Part shown: piece after piece, positions 9,180 through 17,112 of the stretch
Position numbering within the stretch: the first letter of the stretch is position 1
Layout of the letters: every line of letters starts with the position of its first letter
Notes under the pieces: generated by a model
Database searches by the model: none
The model's input: only the letters and a program-made list of their open reading frames with translations
What the model was told of the DNA's origin: nothing
Translations under genes and position numbers: made by a program
Assembly: GCA_002304995.1 (NCBI GenBank)
Contig: DBPV01000116.1
Coordinates: 1-42,465, forward strand
Source of the DNA: Syntrophaceae bacterium UBA1411
Lineage (GTDB): Bacteria; Desulfobacterota; Syntrophia; Syntrophales; Smithellaceae
Direction: 5' to 3'
Length of the DNA: 42,465 bases

Positions 9180-9799
9180 AAAAAATTCTTATCGGGGCGC
9201 AGATTCTGGCGGCTGTATTTCTGCTGATCAAGGGTCTGTCGCTCTTCGGAATCCTGAGCGAAACGCAGGGACTGCCGGATGTGACGGCCATCGCCGCTAC
9301 GGCGCTGGCCCAGTCCAAAGTGCCGGCGCCGGAAAAACCGCCGGCGGCGAATAGTTCAGCCGCACCGGCACAGGCGGCAAAAACGCCGCTGGAGGACGCT
9401 CTTACCGAGCAGCGGGGACTGGCTGAGGCGCTTGTCGCCCGGCAAAACGAACTGGATGCCCGGGAAAAGGCGCTGCGGGCCGATGAACAAAGGCTGATTG
9501 CGCTGCGCAAGGATATCCTGGAAAAAATGGCGATCCTGAAGACGTCGGAGGAAAAGCTGGCCACCCGGATGGAAGCTCTCCGCGAGGAAGATATCCGACG
9601 CTACAAGGAAATGGCCAAGGTTTATGAGGCTGCGCCGCCGGTCAAGGCCGGTCCCATGATGGAAAAACTGGACACACGGACCGCCGCCGGAATTGTCAGG
9701 CAAATGAAGAAAGACAAGGCCGGGGCTCTTTGGGGCTACCTCACTCCCCAGAAGGCCGTCGACATCACCAAAGAAATCACGCGCAGTGACGCGCATTAG
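9176..9799 (+). CDS. MotE-like MgtE-N domain protein
   Basis: The 207-residue protein has an N-terminal membrane helix (about 4-22), a Pro/Ala-rich linker (about 45-65), a long coiled coil (about 70-140) and a C-terminal helical domain (MMEKLDTRTAAGIVRQMKKD, then WGYLTPQKAVDITKEI) that resembles the MgtE intracellular N domain. This layout is that of MotE, a periplasmic chaperone reported for the stator protein MotC, and of related proteins that follow fliJ in many flagellar operons. Its exact role here is inferred. No motA/motB lies in the window. The start overlaps fliJ (ATGA), so translation is coupled, and a strong terminator follows. Confidence 0.72.
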   Translation: MKKILIGAQILAAVFLLIKGLSLFGILSETQGLPDVTAIAATALAQSKVPAPEKPPAANSSAAPAQAAKTPLEDALTEQRGLAEALVARQNELDAREKALRADEQRLIALRKDILEKMAILKTSEEKLATRMEALREEDIRRYKEMAKVYEAAPPVKAGPMMEKLDTRTAAGIVRQMKKDKAGALWGYLTPQKAVDITKEITRSDAH

Positions 9800-9830
9800 T
9801 TCGACGAGAAAAAACAGTCTGCAAAAAAAA

Positions 9831-9865
9831 GGACGCAGGAAAATATTTTCCTCCGTCCTTTTTTT
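9831..9865 (+). terminator. rho-independent terminator after the fliJ operon
   Basis: GGACG (9831-9835) pairs with CGTCC (9854-9858). The stem continues, after a C-C mismatch, into the 16-base palindrome AGGAAAATATTTTCCT (9837-9852). Seven T residues follow (9859-9865). An A-run just upstream means it could also work for the opposite strand. It closes the flgB-to-motE-like operon. Confidence 0.85.
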
Positions 9866-9989
9866 ATGACAATCGATGCTTCCTTCTTTGCCGCGTGGAC
9901 AAGGAAGTTTTTTCCCGTTTGTAAAATGAAACCCTGCTGCGTAAATCATAAGTATCCGTTATATCAGCGCAACAGGAAGACAAAACCGG

Positions 9990-10005
9990 TGGCATGCCTC
10001 TTGCT
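9990..10005 (+). promoter_or_regulatory. sigma-54 promoter for fliK-flgD-flgE
   Basis: TGGCATGCCTCTTGCT has GG and GC at canonical -24/-12 spacing. The predicted start is near 10016, giving a leader of about 19 bases that carries the GGGAGGAGG ribosome site (10025-10033) of fliK. The preceding 120 bases, from the terminator to this site, hold no gene. Confidence 0.85.
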
Positions 10006-10034
10006 CAAAGGTTTTCGAGAATTCGGGAGGAGGC

Positions 10035-12620
10035 ATGGATACGATTACAGCGGCGCTTTGCGAAACCTGTCCGGAAGCGGATCGAGCGGCATGGCCGTCA
10101 GGCCTCATGTGTGCAAAAGCACAGGGAGCTGATTTCGCCCTGACAGCGTCGACTTTTGATTTTTCCGCAATCCTGCAGGAAAGCCTTGACTCTTTGCCGG
10201 GAAAAGAAACGGCAGACGCAGAGGCGCCTTTCCTGCTTCCTTATGCAACCGGAGAAGAGCCGGCACAAGACGGACCGGACAACAATTTAAAAATGCAGAC
10301 GGACGGCTCCGGAAACAACGAGGCAGACGGCACAGCCTTTTCTGTGTCCTTTCCCGTTGCCTTTGGAAATGCCGATCGGTTTTTTCCAGGCGAAAAAAAA
10401 TCCGGTGCGGCGCTGTCGGAGGCTCAGTTTCATCCCGGCCCGGACTTCCCGCAAAGCGTTGCCGGGACGGATTGCCGGATTGAGCAAACCGTTTTGTCCG
10501 CAAAGCAGAAGGCAAGTGAAACAAACGATACCGGCTTATCCTTTCCACAGGCGGCAAGGGAAGGCAAGGAGGAGGCAGGCCAAGCGGAGGATTCCGCAAA
10601 AGGCATCTTGAGGCAGGATATTATCGCTTCCGGCGGGAATACATCTGAAATATTTTTCACGGCAAAAAGTTCCGGCGAGGCGATCTCCGGGACGCAGTCA
10701 AATCCCGGGCGGGAATTCCCGTTCCCCGGTTTCCGCTACGCGGGAACTGTCAGGGCGAAATTATCCACTACAGAAGCCCGGACCGTTAAAAATATCTTCC
10801 AGCCTGTTTCGTCTCCGGAGGCGCGCCTGGCGACATCGTCCTGTCCGAATTTTCCGGATGACCCGATCGCCGAAGTAAAATCTATTTTCCTGAATGACTG
10901 GCCGGAATCCCCGGCGGCTGTTTTGGATACATCTGAACGGACGGGGAAAAACGTTTCATCCGCACATGAGACGGAAACTGGAGACGATGCCCCGCGCGTC
11001 ATGCCTCCGTCTTTCCGGGATGATGAAAATTTTGTTCGTTGGACTGCCGTCGCGAATGACTTTGCGGCAGAGACGAAGCATTCTCATGCGGAGGAGATTC
11101 ATGAAAAGGTGACCGGCGGCGCAGAAGGCGAGAACGAAAAAAACATTATGAATGTTTCCTCCGGGAATTCTGCAAAAGAAGAAAAATCCGGTGCGGTCAT
11201 CTCAGGTACGCCGCCTGTCCGCAGCAGAGAATTCCTTTCTGGCGGTTTCCGGGACATGAAGACGGCTTTGGTCAATTCGATAAATGCAGACACAAAGACA
11301 GCAGAATATTCCGAAAATACCAGCGAAAAAAACGCGGCGGGGAAAGATTTCCGGGAAACGCAGCGGATGGCGTATGTCCGCAGGGAAGCGGAAAGAGAAA
11401 CAGCGCCGGGCACAGAAAAAAAGGAGGCGAATGGATTATGCAACTTTCTGCCTGATATGGATTCGGAAAAAGAAAATTCGTCTGAGGCGACCTCAGGCGT
11501 GCAGCCTCAACGCAGCAGGCAATCCCTTCCCTCCGGTTGCCGGACAGTGGAGACGGCGCCGGTCAATTGGTCAATTGCGGAAGATCAGACAGTGAGAAAG
11601 CCATCTCAGAGTGTAACTTTACCGGAAGCACGCATTGCAGCATCGCCTGCTCAGGAGATGGCGGATCGTTCTTTCAGGGAAACGCATTTCGCGAATGACA
11701 AAAAAGACCGGCCCGAATCGCCCGCGACTGTCGCGGGAACGGTTCGCCGGACGGAAAAAGCCGATGGGTCCGCAAAGGAGCCGGTAAAAGGGGGCGACAC
11801 CCTGCGCAGCCTGCCTTCAGCGTTTTCGGAAAATTCAAGTTTCGTTCATATAGCTCGCGGCGCGAATGCATCCGCGGCCGTGGAACAACCGTCCGTGTCT
11901 GCCAAAGCAAAGACTCTCGGAGAAGACGCCGAACAGTTTACGGAAAAAAACGAGGCTGAAGGAACATCCGGCGAACAGGAGCGGATGACTATTTTCCGCA
12001 GGGAAGCGATCGCCGAACCGGCAACCGGCTTACGGAAAATGAAGGCGGAGGGAAAGGAAACCGTTTTGGCGGGTTCGAAAGCGCCGCAGGACAAAACGAT
12101 ACACGGCCCGGGTCTCGTCGGAGGTGACGGCGGAAGAGCATCGGCATCAGGGAACCTGGCCGGTCAGATCATCAGGCGGGTGGCCGCACAGTTTCAGGAG
12201 AAGATGAACGGCGCGGGACAGGGGGGGCGCGTGAAGATTCTTTTGGCGCCCCCGTCGCTCGGAATGCTGCAGATGGACATTACCGTGACGAACAGCCTGG
12301 TCAGGGTGAAACTGACTGCGGACAATAAGGATGCGGGACAGGCGCTGGCGGGCAACATCGATACGCTGAAGGCTGCTTTGCAGCTCCAGGGACTGACGAT
12401 CGACCGCTGCGATGTGCTTCTGCAGGACAGGACAGACGCCCATGCGCAGGGATTCCGCGAGCAGTCCTTTTCCCGGGAAGGGCCGTTCCGGGATAATTCC
12501 AACGGCTTTCGCCGCGACACGGAGGAAGATCATTTGCAAAACCTGGCGAAAACCGCAGGTTCGGGAAATCGGCCGGTTACGGGCCATCCGTCTCCGGGCA
12601 ACATCAGTTTATTTGTGTAG
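10035..12620 (+). CDS. fliK: flagellar hook-length control protein FliK
   Basis: FliK is the secreted molecular ruler that measures the hook and switches FlhB specificity to filament substrates. At 861 residues it is about twice the size of enterobacterial FliK. The N-terminus has FDFSAILQES at 41-50, a candidate export-gate motif. The long middle is polar, low in hydrophobics and built from imperfect repeats. The C-terminal Flg_hook domain (about residues 720-810) reads VKILLAPPSLGMLQMDITV and ALQLQGLTIDRCDVLL. It lies between its own sigma-54 promoter and flgD/flgE, the cap and hook genes whose product it measures. A strong GGGAGGAGG site fixes the ATG. Confidence 0.92.
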   Translation: MDTITAALCETCPEADRAAWPSGLMCAKAQGADFALTASTFDFSAILQESLDSLPGKETADAEAPFLLPYATGEEPAQDGPDNNLKMQTDGSGNNEADGTAFSVSFPVAFGNADRFFPGEKKSGAALSEAQFHPGPDFPQSVAGTDCRIEQTVLSAKQKASETNDTGLSFPQAAREGKEEAGQAEDSAKGILRQDIIASGGNTSEIFFTAKSSGEAISGTQSNPGREFPFPGFRYAGTVRAKLSTTEARTVKNIFQPVSSPEARLATSSCPNFPDDPIAEVKSIFLNDWPESPAAVLDTSERTGKNVSSAHETETGDDAPRVMPPSFRDDENFVRWTAVANDFAAETKHSHAEEIHEKVTGGAEGENEKNIMNVSSGNSAKEEKSGAVISGTPPVRSREFLSGGFRDMKTALVNSINADTKTAEYSENTSEKNAAGKDFRETQRMAYVRREAERETAPGTEKKEANGLCNFLPDMDSEKENSSEATSGVQPQRSRQSLPSGCRTVETAPVNWSIAEDQTVRKPSQSVTLPEARIAASPAQEMADRSFRETHFANDKKDRPESPATVAGTVRRTEKADGSAKEPVKGGDTLRSLPSAFSENSSFVHIARGANASAAVEQPSVSAKAKTLGEDAEQFTEKNEAEGTSGEQERMTIFRREAIAEPATGLRKMKAEGKETVLAGSKAPQDKTIHGPGLVGGDGGRASASGNLAGQIIRRVAAQFQEKMNGAGQGGRVKILLAPPSLGMLQMDITVTNSLVRVKLTADNKDAGQALAGNIDTLKAALQLQGLTIDRCDVLLQDRTDAHAQGFREQSFSREGPFRDNSNGFRRDTEEDHLQNLAKTAGSGNRPVTGHPSPGNISLFV
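10401..12010 (+). repeat. imperfect internal repeats in the FliK ruler region
   Basis: Related segments begin near 10401 (TCCGGTGCGGCGCTGTCGGA), 10671 (TCCGGCGAGGCGATCTCCGG), 11187 (TCCGGTGCGGTCATCTCAGG) and 11478 (TCGTCTGAGGCGACCTCAGG). In protein they read SGAALSEAQ, SGEAISGTQ, SGAVISGTP and SEATSGVQ, each followed by a charged FP/REF/S-rich stretch. Longer matches exist: PEARLATSS with PEARIAASP, and MAYVRREAERE with MTIFRREAIAE. Copies differ in length (offsets about 270, 516 and 291 bases), so internal segments have been lost or gained. Confidence 0.65.
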
Positions 12621-12631
12621 GAGGGAGAATA

Positions 12632-13294
12632 ATGTCGACAACCATATCCGGCGCGGCTCAGGCGGCGGCCGATGCGACAACCACCGCCGCGGCCGGCAAG
12701 AAAAATACTCTGGGCAAGGACGCTTTTCTGCAGATGCTGGTTGCGCAGCTGAAAAACCAGGATCCGCTCAATCCGATGGACGGTACGGCGTTTGTCGCCC
12801 AACTGGCGCAGTTTTCTTCTCTGGAGCAGCTGCAGAATCTCAATACGGCGATGGGCTCGCTGCCCGCGTATTTTGACACGTTTGCCAATGCCCAGATGAG
12901 CAATCTGATCGGAAAGGAAGCTGTTGCGGAAGGCAATGTGATCAAGGTTTCCGGTTCGTCGGCGAAAATCGGCTATCGCCTGCCCTCCGATATTCAAAGC
13001 GGCGAAATCAAAATTTACAACGCGGGAGGCGTTCTCGTGGACACGCTGAAGATCGGATCGCAAAGAGGCGGCCTGCAAAATATCACGTGGAATTGCAGCG
13101 GGCAGACGGCGGGCGATTATACGTTCGAGGTGGCGGCAAAAGATAAAAACGGAAAAGACGTTCCGGTGGATAAACTCATATCCGGAACCGTGAGCGGGGT
13201 GACCTACCAAAACGGCGTTCCCTATCTGATCATCAACGGGATAGAAACGGCGTTTTCCAGTGTGGTCGCCATCAGTCAGTCAAAAAATACATGA
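12632..13294 (+). CDS. flgD: flagellar hook assembly (cap) protein FlgD
   Basis: FlgD caps the growing hook and guides FlgE polymerisation. The 220 residues include the family signature LGKDAFLQMLVAQLKNQDPL (about 28-47), then the GTAFVAQLAQFSSLEQLQNL block, a tudor/FnIII-like core and the C-terminal part TFEVAAKDKNGKDVPV. FLQML at 32-36 matches the FxxxL gate-recognition pattern known from Salmonella FlgD. The ATG follows a GGAGGGAG site; fliK lies just upstream and flgE downstream, the usual order. Confidence 0.95.
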   Translation: MSTTISGAAQAAADATTTAAAGKKNTLGKDAFLQMLVAQLKNQDPLNPMDGTAFVAQLAQFSSLEQLQNLNTAMGSLPAYFDTFANAQMSNLIGKEAVAEGNVIKVSGSSAKIGYRLPSDIQSGEIKIYNAGGVLVDTLKIGSQRGGLQNITWNCSGQTAGDYTFEVAAKDKNGKDVPVDKLISGTVSGVTYQNGVPYLIINGIETAFSSVVAISQSKNT

Positions 13295-13315
13295 TTTTAT
13301 AAGGAGGAGATTTCT

Positions 13316-14821
13316 ATGAGCAGCGCGTTATGGGCGGGGATATCGGGATTGAATGCCAGTTCCAAGGAGCTGGATGTCATTGCCAACAATCTGGCCAATG
13401 TCAATACGGTGGGGTACAAGTCCAGCAAGACTTACTTTGCCGATGTTTTAAGCTCCAGCATTTCCGGCGGATCGTCCGGCAGTCTGCAGGTCGGCCGCGG
13501 AGTGGCCGTCGCCGATGTGGAAACCCAGTTCGGCGTCGGCTCGTTCGAAACAACCGGCAACGCCACCGATGTGGCGATCGATGGAGACGGATTTTTCATG
13601 GTGGACGACGCCAACGGCGCCACTTTTTATACGCGCGCCGGATCCTTTCATCAAAATGAGGAAGGCTATCTGGTGGATATCAACGGTTACAAGGTGCAGG
13701 GACAACTTGTCGTAAACGGCGAGGCGGTGAGCGCCATTGACGACATCAACCTGACGGGAGTGCGGTCCGAACCCGTCGCCACAACCAGCTTTTCGTTCGG
13801 CGCCAATTTGAATTCCGCCACCGCCAAAGGCGAACAGTATAACGCCATGCAAACCGTCTATGATTCGCTGGGCACGAAGCACGCGCTGAACGCCACCTTC
13901 ACCCGAACCGAAAACAGCGACGGCGGGTACTGGGCGGTCGAATGCTCCCTGGATTCGCAGGCGGCAACCGGCATGTCGGCGGACGGCTTTCTGTTCGACA
14001 GCCGGGGGCAGATGTCGGGCATTTACACGGGAAGCGCCACGGCGGGCGCCAATATCACGACGCTCACCGTCAACCGGCCGGGCATGATCTATAAAGATAC
14101 GACGGCCGCCATCACGCTGGCGCAGGTGGGCGGCCTCTGGACGATCACCGGCAACGGTGGATATGCCAACGCCCGGATCATCGACGCGGCGGCCGCGAAC
14201 CCCCAGATCAGCCTGGACGGAACGGGAACGGCGGATCTGACCATCGTGCCCGCGGATGTGACCTGTGATTTCACCCTCGACCATGCGGAGGCGGCCATGG
14301 CCAATCTGACGGTTGACTTTTCCGGCATTACGCTGGGCGGCGGTGCGACTATCGGCAACGGCGGCAACGTGACCTGGGATCTGGTGGGAACCGAGGCGCT
14401 GGACATCACGCAGTACGCCTCCGCTTCGGTCATCCGGTCTCTGGCCAGCGACGGCTATGCGGCAGGCGACCTCAAAACCCTTTCCATCGATGAAACGGGG
14501 CGGATCAGCGGCTTCTTTACAAACGGGCAGACCGCCGACGTCGCGCAGCTGGTGCTGGCCATTTTCACCAATCCGGGCGGATTGAAGAAGATGGGCGCGA
14601 ATCTGTTCGGTGAAACGATTCTTTCCGGCGCCGCCCGCCAGAACACGCCGGGGGAAAGCGGCGTGGGAACACTGACGCCCAACACGCTGGAAATGTCCAA
14701 TACCGATATCGCCACGGAATTCATCAAAATGATTACCGCGCAGAAAGCCTATCAGGCCAACGCCAAGGTGGTGACGACGGAAGACAACATCATGCAGGTC
14801 CTGATGAACCTCAAACAGTAA
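13316..14821 (+). CDS. flgE: flagellar hook protein FlgE
   Basis: FlgE polymerises into the hook, the universal joint. The axial N-terminal motif VIANNLANVNTVGYKSSKTY (21-40) and the C-terminal helix (TEFIKMITAQKAYQANAKVV) are clear, as is the GDGFFMVDD core. The strong AAGGAGGAG site precedes ATG 13316. At 501 residues it is longer than the ~400 of enterobacterial FlgE; the extra length includes a module at about 252-315 (LWTITGNGGYANARI, then DGTGTADLTI) that resembles segments in FlgK and FlgL of this same locus. It is the last gene of the fliK operon. Confidence 0.95.
   Translation: MSSALWAGISGLNASSKELDVIANNLANVNTVGYKSSKTYFADVLSSSISGGSSGSLQVGRGVAVADVETQFGVGSFETTGNATDVAIDGDGFFMVDDANGATFYTRAGSFHQNEEGYLVDINGYKVQGQLVVNGEAVSAIDDINLTGVRSEPVATTSFSFGANLNSATAKGEQYNAMQTVYDSLGTKHALNATFTRTENSDGGYWAVECSLDSQAATGMSADGFLFDSRGQMSGIYTGSATAGANITTLTVNRPGMIYKDTTAAITLAQVGGLWTITGNGGYANARIIDAAAANPQISLDGTGTADLTIVPADVTCDFTLDHAEAAMANLTVDFSGITLGGGATIGNGGNVTWDLVGTEALDITQYASASVIRSLASDGYAAGDLKTLSIDETGRISGFFTNGQTADVAQLVLAIFTNPGGLKKMGANLFGETILSGAARQNTPGESGVGTLTPNTLEMSNTDIATEFIKMITAQKAYQANAKVVTTEDNIMQVLMNLKQ
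14069..14260 (+). repeat. shared axial-protein insert, copy in FlgE
   Basis: Residues about 252-315 of FlgE contain AAITLAQVGGLWTITGNGGY, then ARIIDA and ISLDGTGTADLTI. The pattern (LT-x-G-x-W-[TS]-[IL]-x3-GGY-x2-A-x-I, then a D-G-x-G-x-A-D strand) recurs in FlgK and FlgL downstream. It looks like a beta-rich surface insert. Copy limits are approximate because they were judged by eye. Confidence 0.55.
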
Positions 14822-14830
14822 CGTACTTAC

Positions 14831-14856
14831 GGCCATGGGGCATGCGCCCCATGGCC
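14831..14856 (+). other. perfect 11-bp hairpin after flgE
   Basis: GGCCATGGGGC (14831-14841) pairs perfectly with GCCCCATGGCC (14846-14856) around an ATGC loop. No T-run follows, so on its own it is more like an RNA-stabilising or attenuating hairpin than a classical terminator. It lies ten bases past the flgE stop. Confidence 0.7.
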
Positions 14857-14870
14857 GATCCTTCCCCGGG

Positions 14871-14895
14871 GCGCAGCAGGGAAGGGCCGCTGCGC
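14871..14895 (+). other. second hairpin in the flgE-fliL gap
   Basis: GCGCAGC (14871-14877) pairs with GCTGCGC (14889-14895) across an 11-base loop. It has no T-run. It is the middle of three consecutive hairpins between flgE and the fliL promoter. Confidence 0.5.
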
Positions 14896-14909
14896 GGCAC
14901 AGTCAATAA

Positions 14910-14936
14910 TTTGACTTTTCGTCAAAATATTTTTTT
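14910..14936 (+). terminator. rho-independent terminator after flgE
   Basis: TTTGAC (14910-14915) pairs with GTCAAA (14921-14926) around a TTTTC loop and is followed by a T-rich tail (ATATTTTTTT). The stem is short, but together with the two GC-rich hairpins before it this is a plausible end for the fliK-flgD-flgE transcript. Confidence 0.6.
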
Positions 14937-15028
14937 ATCTTTTCCCCCCATTTGGACATCCGTGTCTTTCTTTCCGATAAACAGTGAATCTGCATAGCGT
15001 TAGCGCCGGAAGAGACAGAGCGTCTTGC

Positions 15029-15044
15029 TGGTATATTCCTTGCT
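15029..15044 (+). promoter_or_regulatory. sigma-54 promoter for the fliL-to-flhX operon
   Basis: TGGTATATTCCTTGCT carries GG and GC at canonical spacing, with a predicted start near 15055 and a leader of about 28 bases before fliL ATG 15083. No other convincing promoter was seen before 29344, so it may drive a transcript of about 14 kb. Confidence 0.83.
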
Positions 15045-15082
15045 AAGTCTTGTGGCAGTAAATCCAAGAGACGGAGACGTGT

Positions 15083-15619
15083 ATGGCATCGGCGGATAAA
15101 AGAAAAAAAGACGTTGCGGACGAAGACGATGACGATGAAAAGACCCAAAGTGAAGCTCCGGGAAAAAAGCGGTCGCTTCTGCCCATCATCCTCGTCGTTG
15201 CTGTCGTTGTCCTTCTCCTGGCGGGAGGCGGGGCGGCGGCCTATTTCTTTCTGATGCAGGGACAAGCGCCGGCGGCGGTCAAAACCGCGCCTGCGCAGGC
15301 GAAACCCAAGGCCGTCGTTTTCTGGCCGATGGATCCCTTCATTGTCAACCTGCTGGATAACGACGGTGAGCGGTATCTGAAAGTCGTCATGCAGATCGAG
15401 CTTGCGGATGTCCGGATGCTGGAGGAGGCTAAAACCCTCAACCCCCGTCTGCGTGACACGATTCTGGATTTGCTGTCGTCGAAAGCCTACAAGGAAATGA
15501 TGGATCCCCTGGGCAAACAGCGGCTGCGCGAAGAAATCATTCTGCGGATGAACGCGATTCTCAACAGCCCCAATGGAAAAGTGCTGAAAGTGTATTTTAC
15601 GGAATTCGTTATCCAGTAA
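15083..15619 (+). CDS. fliL: flagellar basal body-associated protein FliL
   Basis: FliL surrounds the stator and supports torque and stator stability. The 178-residue protein has a highly charged cytoplasmic N-terminus (KRKKDVADEDDDDEK), one membrane helix (about 32-56), a Pro/Ala linker and the periplasmic stomatin/SPFH-like FliL domain (FWPMDPFIVNLLDNDGERYL, then LKVVMQIELAD). It ends VYFTEFVIQ, a typical FliL C-terminus. It is first in the long switch/export operon. A second FliL-like gene lies at 25423. Confidence 0.93.
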   Translation: MASADKRKKDVADEDDDDEKTQSEAPGKKRSLLPIILVVAVVVLLLAGGGAAAYFFLMQGQAPAAVKTAPAQAKPKAVVFWPMDPFIVNLLDNDGERYLKVVMQIELADVRMLEEAKTLNPRLRDTILDLLSSKAYKEMMDPLGKQRLREEIILRMNAILNSPNGKVLKVYFTEFVIQ

Positions 15620-15661
15620 GACAGAGGAAACCAGCGCCGGCGGCGCCAAGCGAGAGAATTT

Positions 15662-16663
15662 ATGACCAATATCCTTTCCCAGGAAGAAGTAGATGCCCTG
15701 TTGCGCGGCATTTCCGGCGGTGAAATCGAAACGGAGAAGGAGGAGTATCACGAGCCCGGCGCCGTCATTGCCTATGATCTGACCAGCCAGGACCGGATCA
15801 TCCGCGGCCGGATGCCGACCCTGGAAATGACCAACGAAAAATATGCGCGCCTGTTTCGCGCCACTTTGTCTTCCATCCTGCGCAAGGTGATTTCCATCAC
15901 CGCCGTATCCGCCGATATGATCAAGTTCGGCGAATTTCTGAAAACACTGCCGGTGCCCACCAGCCTTCATTTGTTTCGCATGGATCCGATGCGGGGCAGT
16001 GCGATTTTCGTCATGGAGTCCAAAATCATTTTTACGCTGGTGGACATCATTTTCGGGGGAACCGGCACGGAAGCGTTTAAAATCGAGGGCCGGGAATTCA
16101 CGGCGATTGAAAACAACCTGATCAAGAAAATCGTTTTGGCCGCTCTGGTCGATCTGGAAAAAAGCTGGAAACCGCTGATCGATCTGACCGTGACCTATCA
16201 GAGGGCGGAGATCAATCCGCAGTTCGTTCAGATCGTTCCTCCCACCGATGTGGTCGTGGTCATGAATTTTGAAGTGGAAGTGGAATACACCTCGGGCGTT
16301 ATTTCCATCTGCATTCCCTATTCCATGCTCGAGCCGATCAAGGAAAAACTATCCGCCGGCTTTCAGAGCGAACAACTCGAAGTGGACAAGAGCTGGTCCA
16401 ACCGCTTCACCGTCGGTCTGCTGAAAGCCTACGTGGACATCATGGTTGAACTGGGCCGGGTGACGGTTCCGGGAAGGGATGTGATCCACATGAAAAAGGG
16501 CGACGTCATTCCGCTCGACCATTACGCATCCGATCCGCTGGACATTTACGTCGAAGGCGTGCCGAAGTACAAGGGGTATCCGGGGATCTTCAAGGGAAGC
16601 CAGGCTGTCCAGATCTGCCAGACCATTACGGGGAAAGAGGAGATGACCTATGGAACAGAATGA
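15662..16663 (+). CDS. fliM: flagellar motor switch protein FliM
   Basis: FliM is the C-ring protein that receives phospho-CheY. The N-terminal CheY-binding peptide is seen as LSQEEVDALLRG (about 5-16). A CheC-like middle domain (about 40-230) and a SpoA (FliN-like) C-terminal domain (about 250-330) follow; 333 residues is the expected size. The last 14 bases overlap fliN, so the two switch subunits are translationally linked. Confidence 0.96.
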   Translation: MTNILSQEEVDALLRGISGGEIETEKEEYHEPGAVIAYDLTSQDRIIRGRMPTLEMTNEKYARLFRATLSSILRKVISITAVSADMIKFGEFLKTLPVPTSLHLFRMDPMRGSAIFVMESKIIFTLVDIIFGGTGTEAFKIEGREFTAIENNLIKKIVLAALVDLEKSWKPLIDLTVTYQRAEINPQFVQIVPPTDVVVVMNFEVEVEYTSGVISICIPYSMLEPIKEKLSAGFQSEQLEVDKSWSNRFTVGLLKAYVDIMVELGRVTVPGRDVIHMKKGDVIPLDHYASDPLDIYVEGVPKYKGYPGIFKGSQAVQICQTITGKEEMTYGTE

Positions 16664-17105
16664 AATAGATGAATTGATGAAAGGCGTCGGCGCCGCGAAG
16701 GACAGTCCGGCCGCAGACGATCAGCTGGGCTGGGACGACGTCAGGGATGAAATGGCATTGTCCGCCCGTCCGCCGGGGCCGCGGACGGAAATCTCCAACG
16801 TCCGTTTCGATGAACTGGAAAAGCCCAAAACAGAGGGAAAGAACAACATCAATCTCGACTTCATCATGGACATTCCGCTGACGCTGACGGCGGAGCTGGG
16901 GCGCAGTCGGATGCTTATCAGCGAACTGTTGCAGCTCGGCCAGGGATCGGTGCTGGAGCTTTCCAAACTGGCGGGAGAGCCCATGGACATTTACGTGAAT
17001 CAGCGCCTGATTGCCCGGGGAGAGGTGGTGGTGGTCAATGAAAAATTCGGCGTCCGTCTTACCGATATCGTGTCGCCTGCCGAACGGGTCAACAAACTGG
17101 GATAG
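16650..17105 (+). CDS. fliN: flagellar motor switch protein FliN
   Basis: The C-terminal SpoA domain (about 70-148; DIPLTLTAELGRSRMLISEL, then GSVLELSKLAGEPMDIYVNQ) identifies FliN, which forms the base of the C-ring with FliM and docks FliH. The 151-residue protein has a ~60-residue extension whose first residues, NEIDELMKGV, resemble the CheY-binding peptide of FliM. It lacks the CheC-like domain of FliY, so FliN is the better name. It overlaps fliM by 14 bases. Confidence 0.95.
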   Translation: MEQNEIDELMKGVGAAKDSPAADDQLGWDDVRDEMALSARPPGPRTEISNVRFDELEKPKTEGKNNINLDFIMDIPLTLTAELGRSRMLISELLQLGQGSVLELSKLAGEPMDIYVNQRLIARGEVVVVNEKFGVRLTDIVSPAERVNKLG

Positions 17106-17112
17106 GACATTT

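Noticed and set aside
14973..14980. TCCGATAA resembling a sigma-28 -10 box upstream of fliL
   Set aside because: No TAAA-like -35 lies 15 or 16 bases upstream, and a clear sigma-54 promoter is closer to fliL.
15003..15012. GCGCCGG upstream of the fliL promoter, also seen upstream of flgF, as an activator site
   Set aside because: The motif is too short and GC-rich for this genome, and it is not clearly present upstream of flgB or fliK.
14903..15970. Minus-strand open frame spanning the flgE-fliL gap
   Set aside because: It runs antisense through fliL and fliM and over a terminator and a sigma-54 promoter; the protein is composition-driven.
16650..17105. Calling this gene FliY instead of FliN
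   Set aside because: It has only one SpoA domain and a short extension; the CheC-like phosphatase domain that defines FliY is missing.
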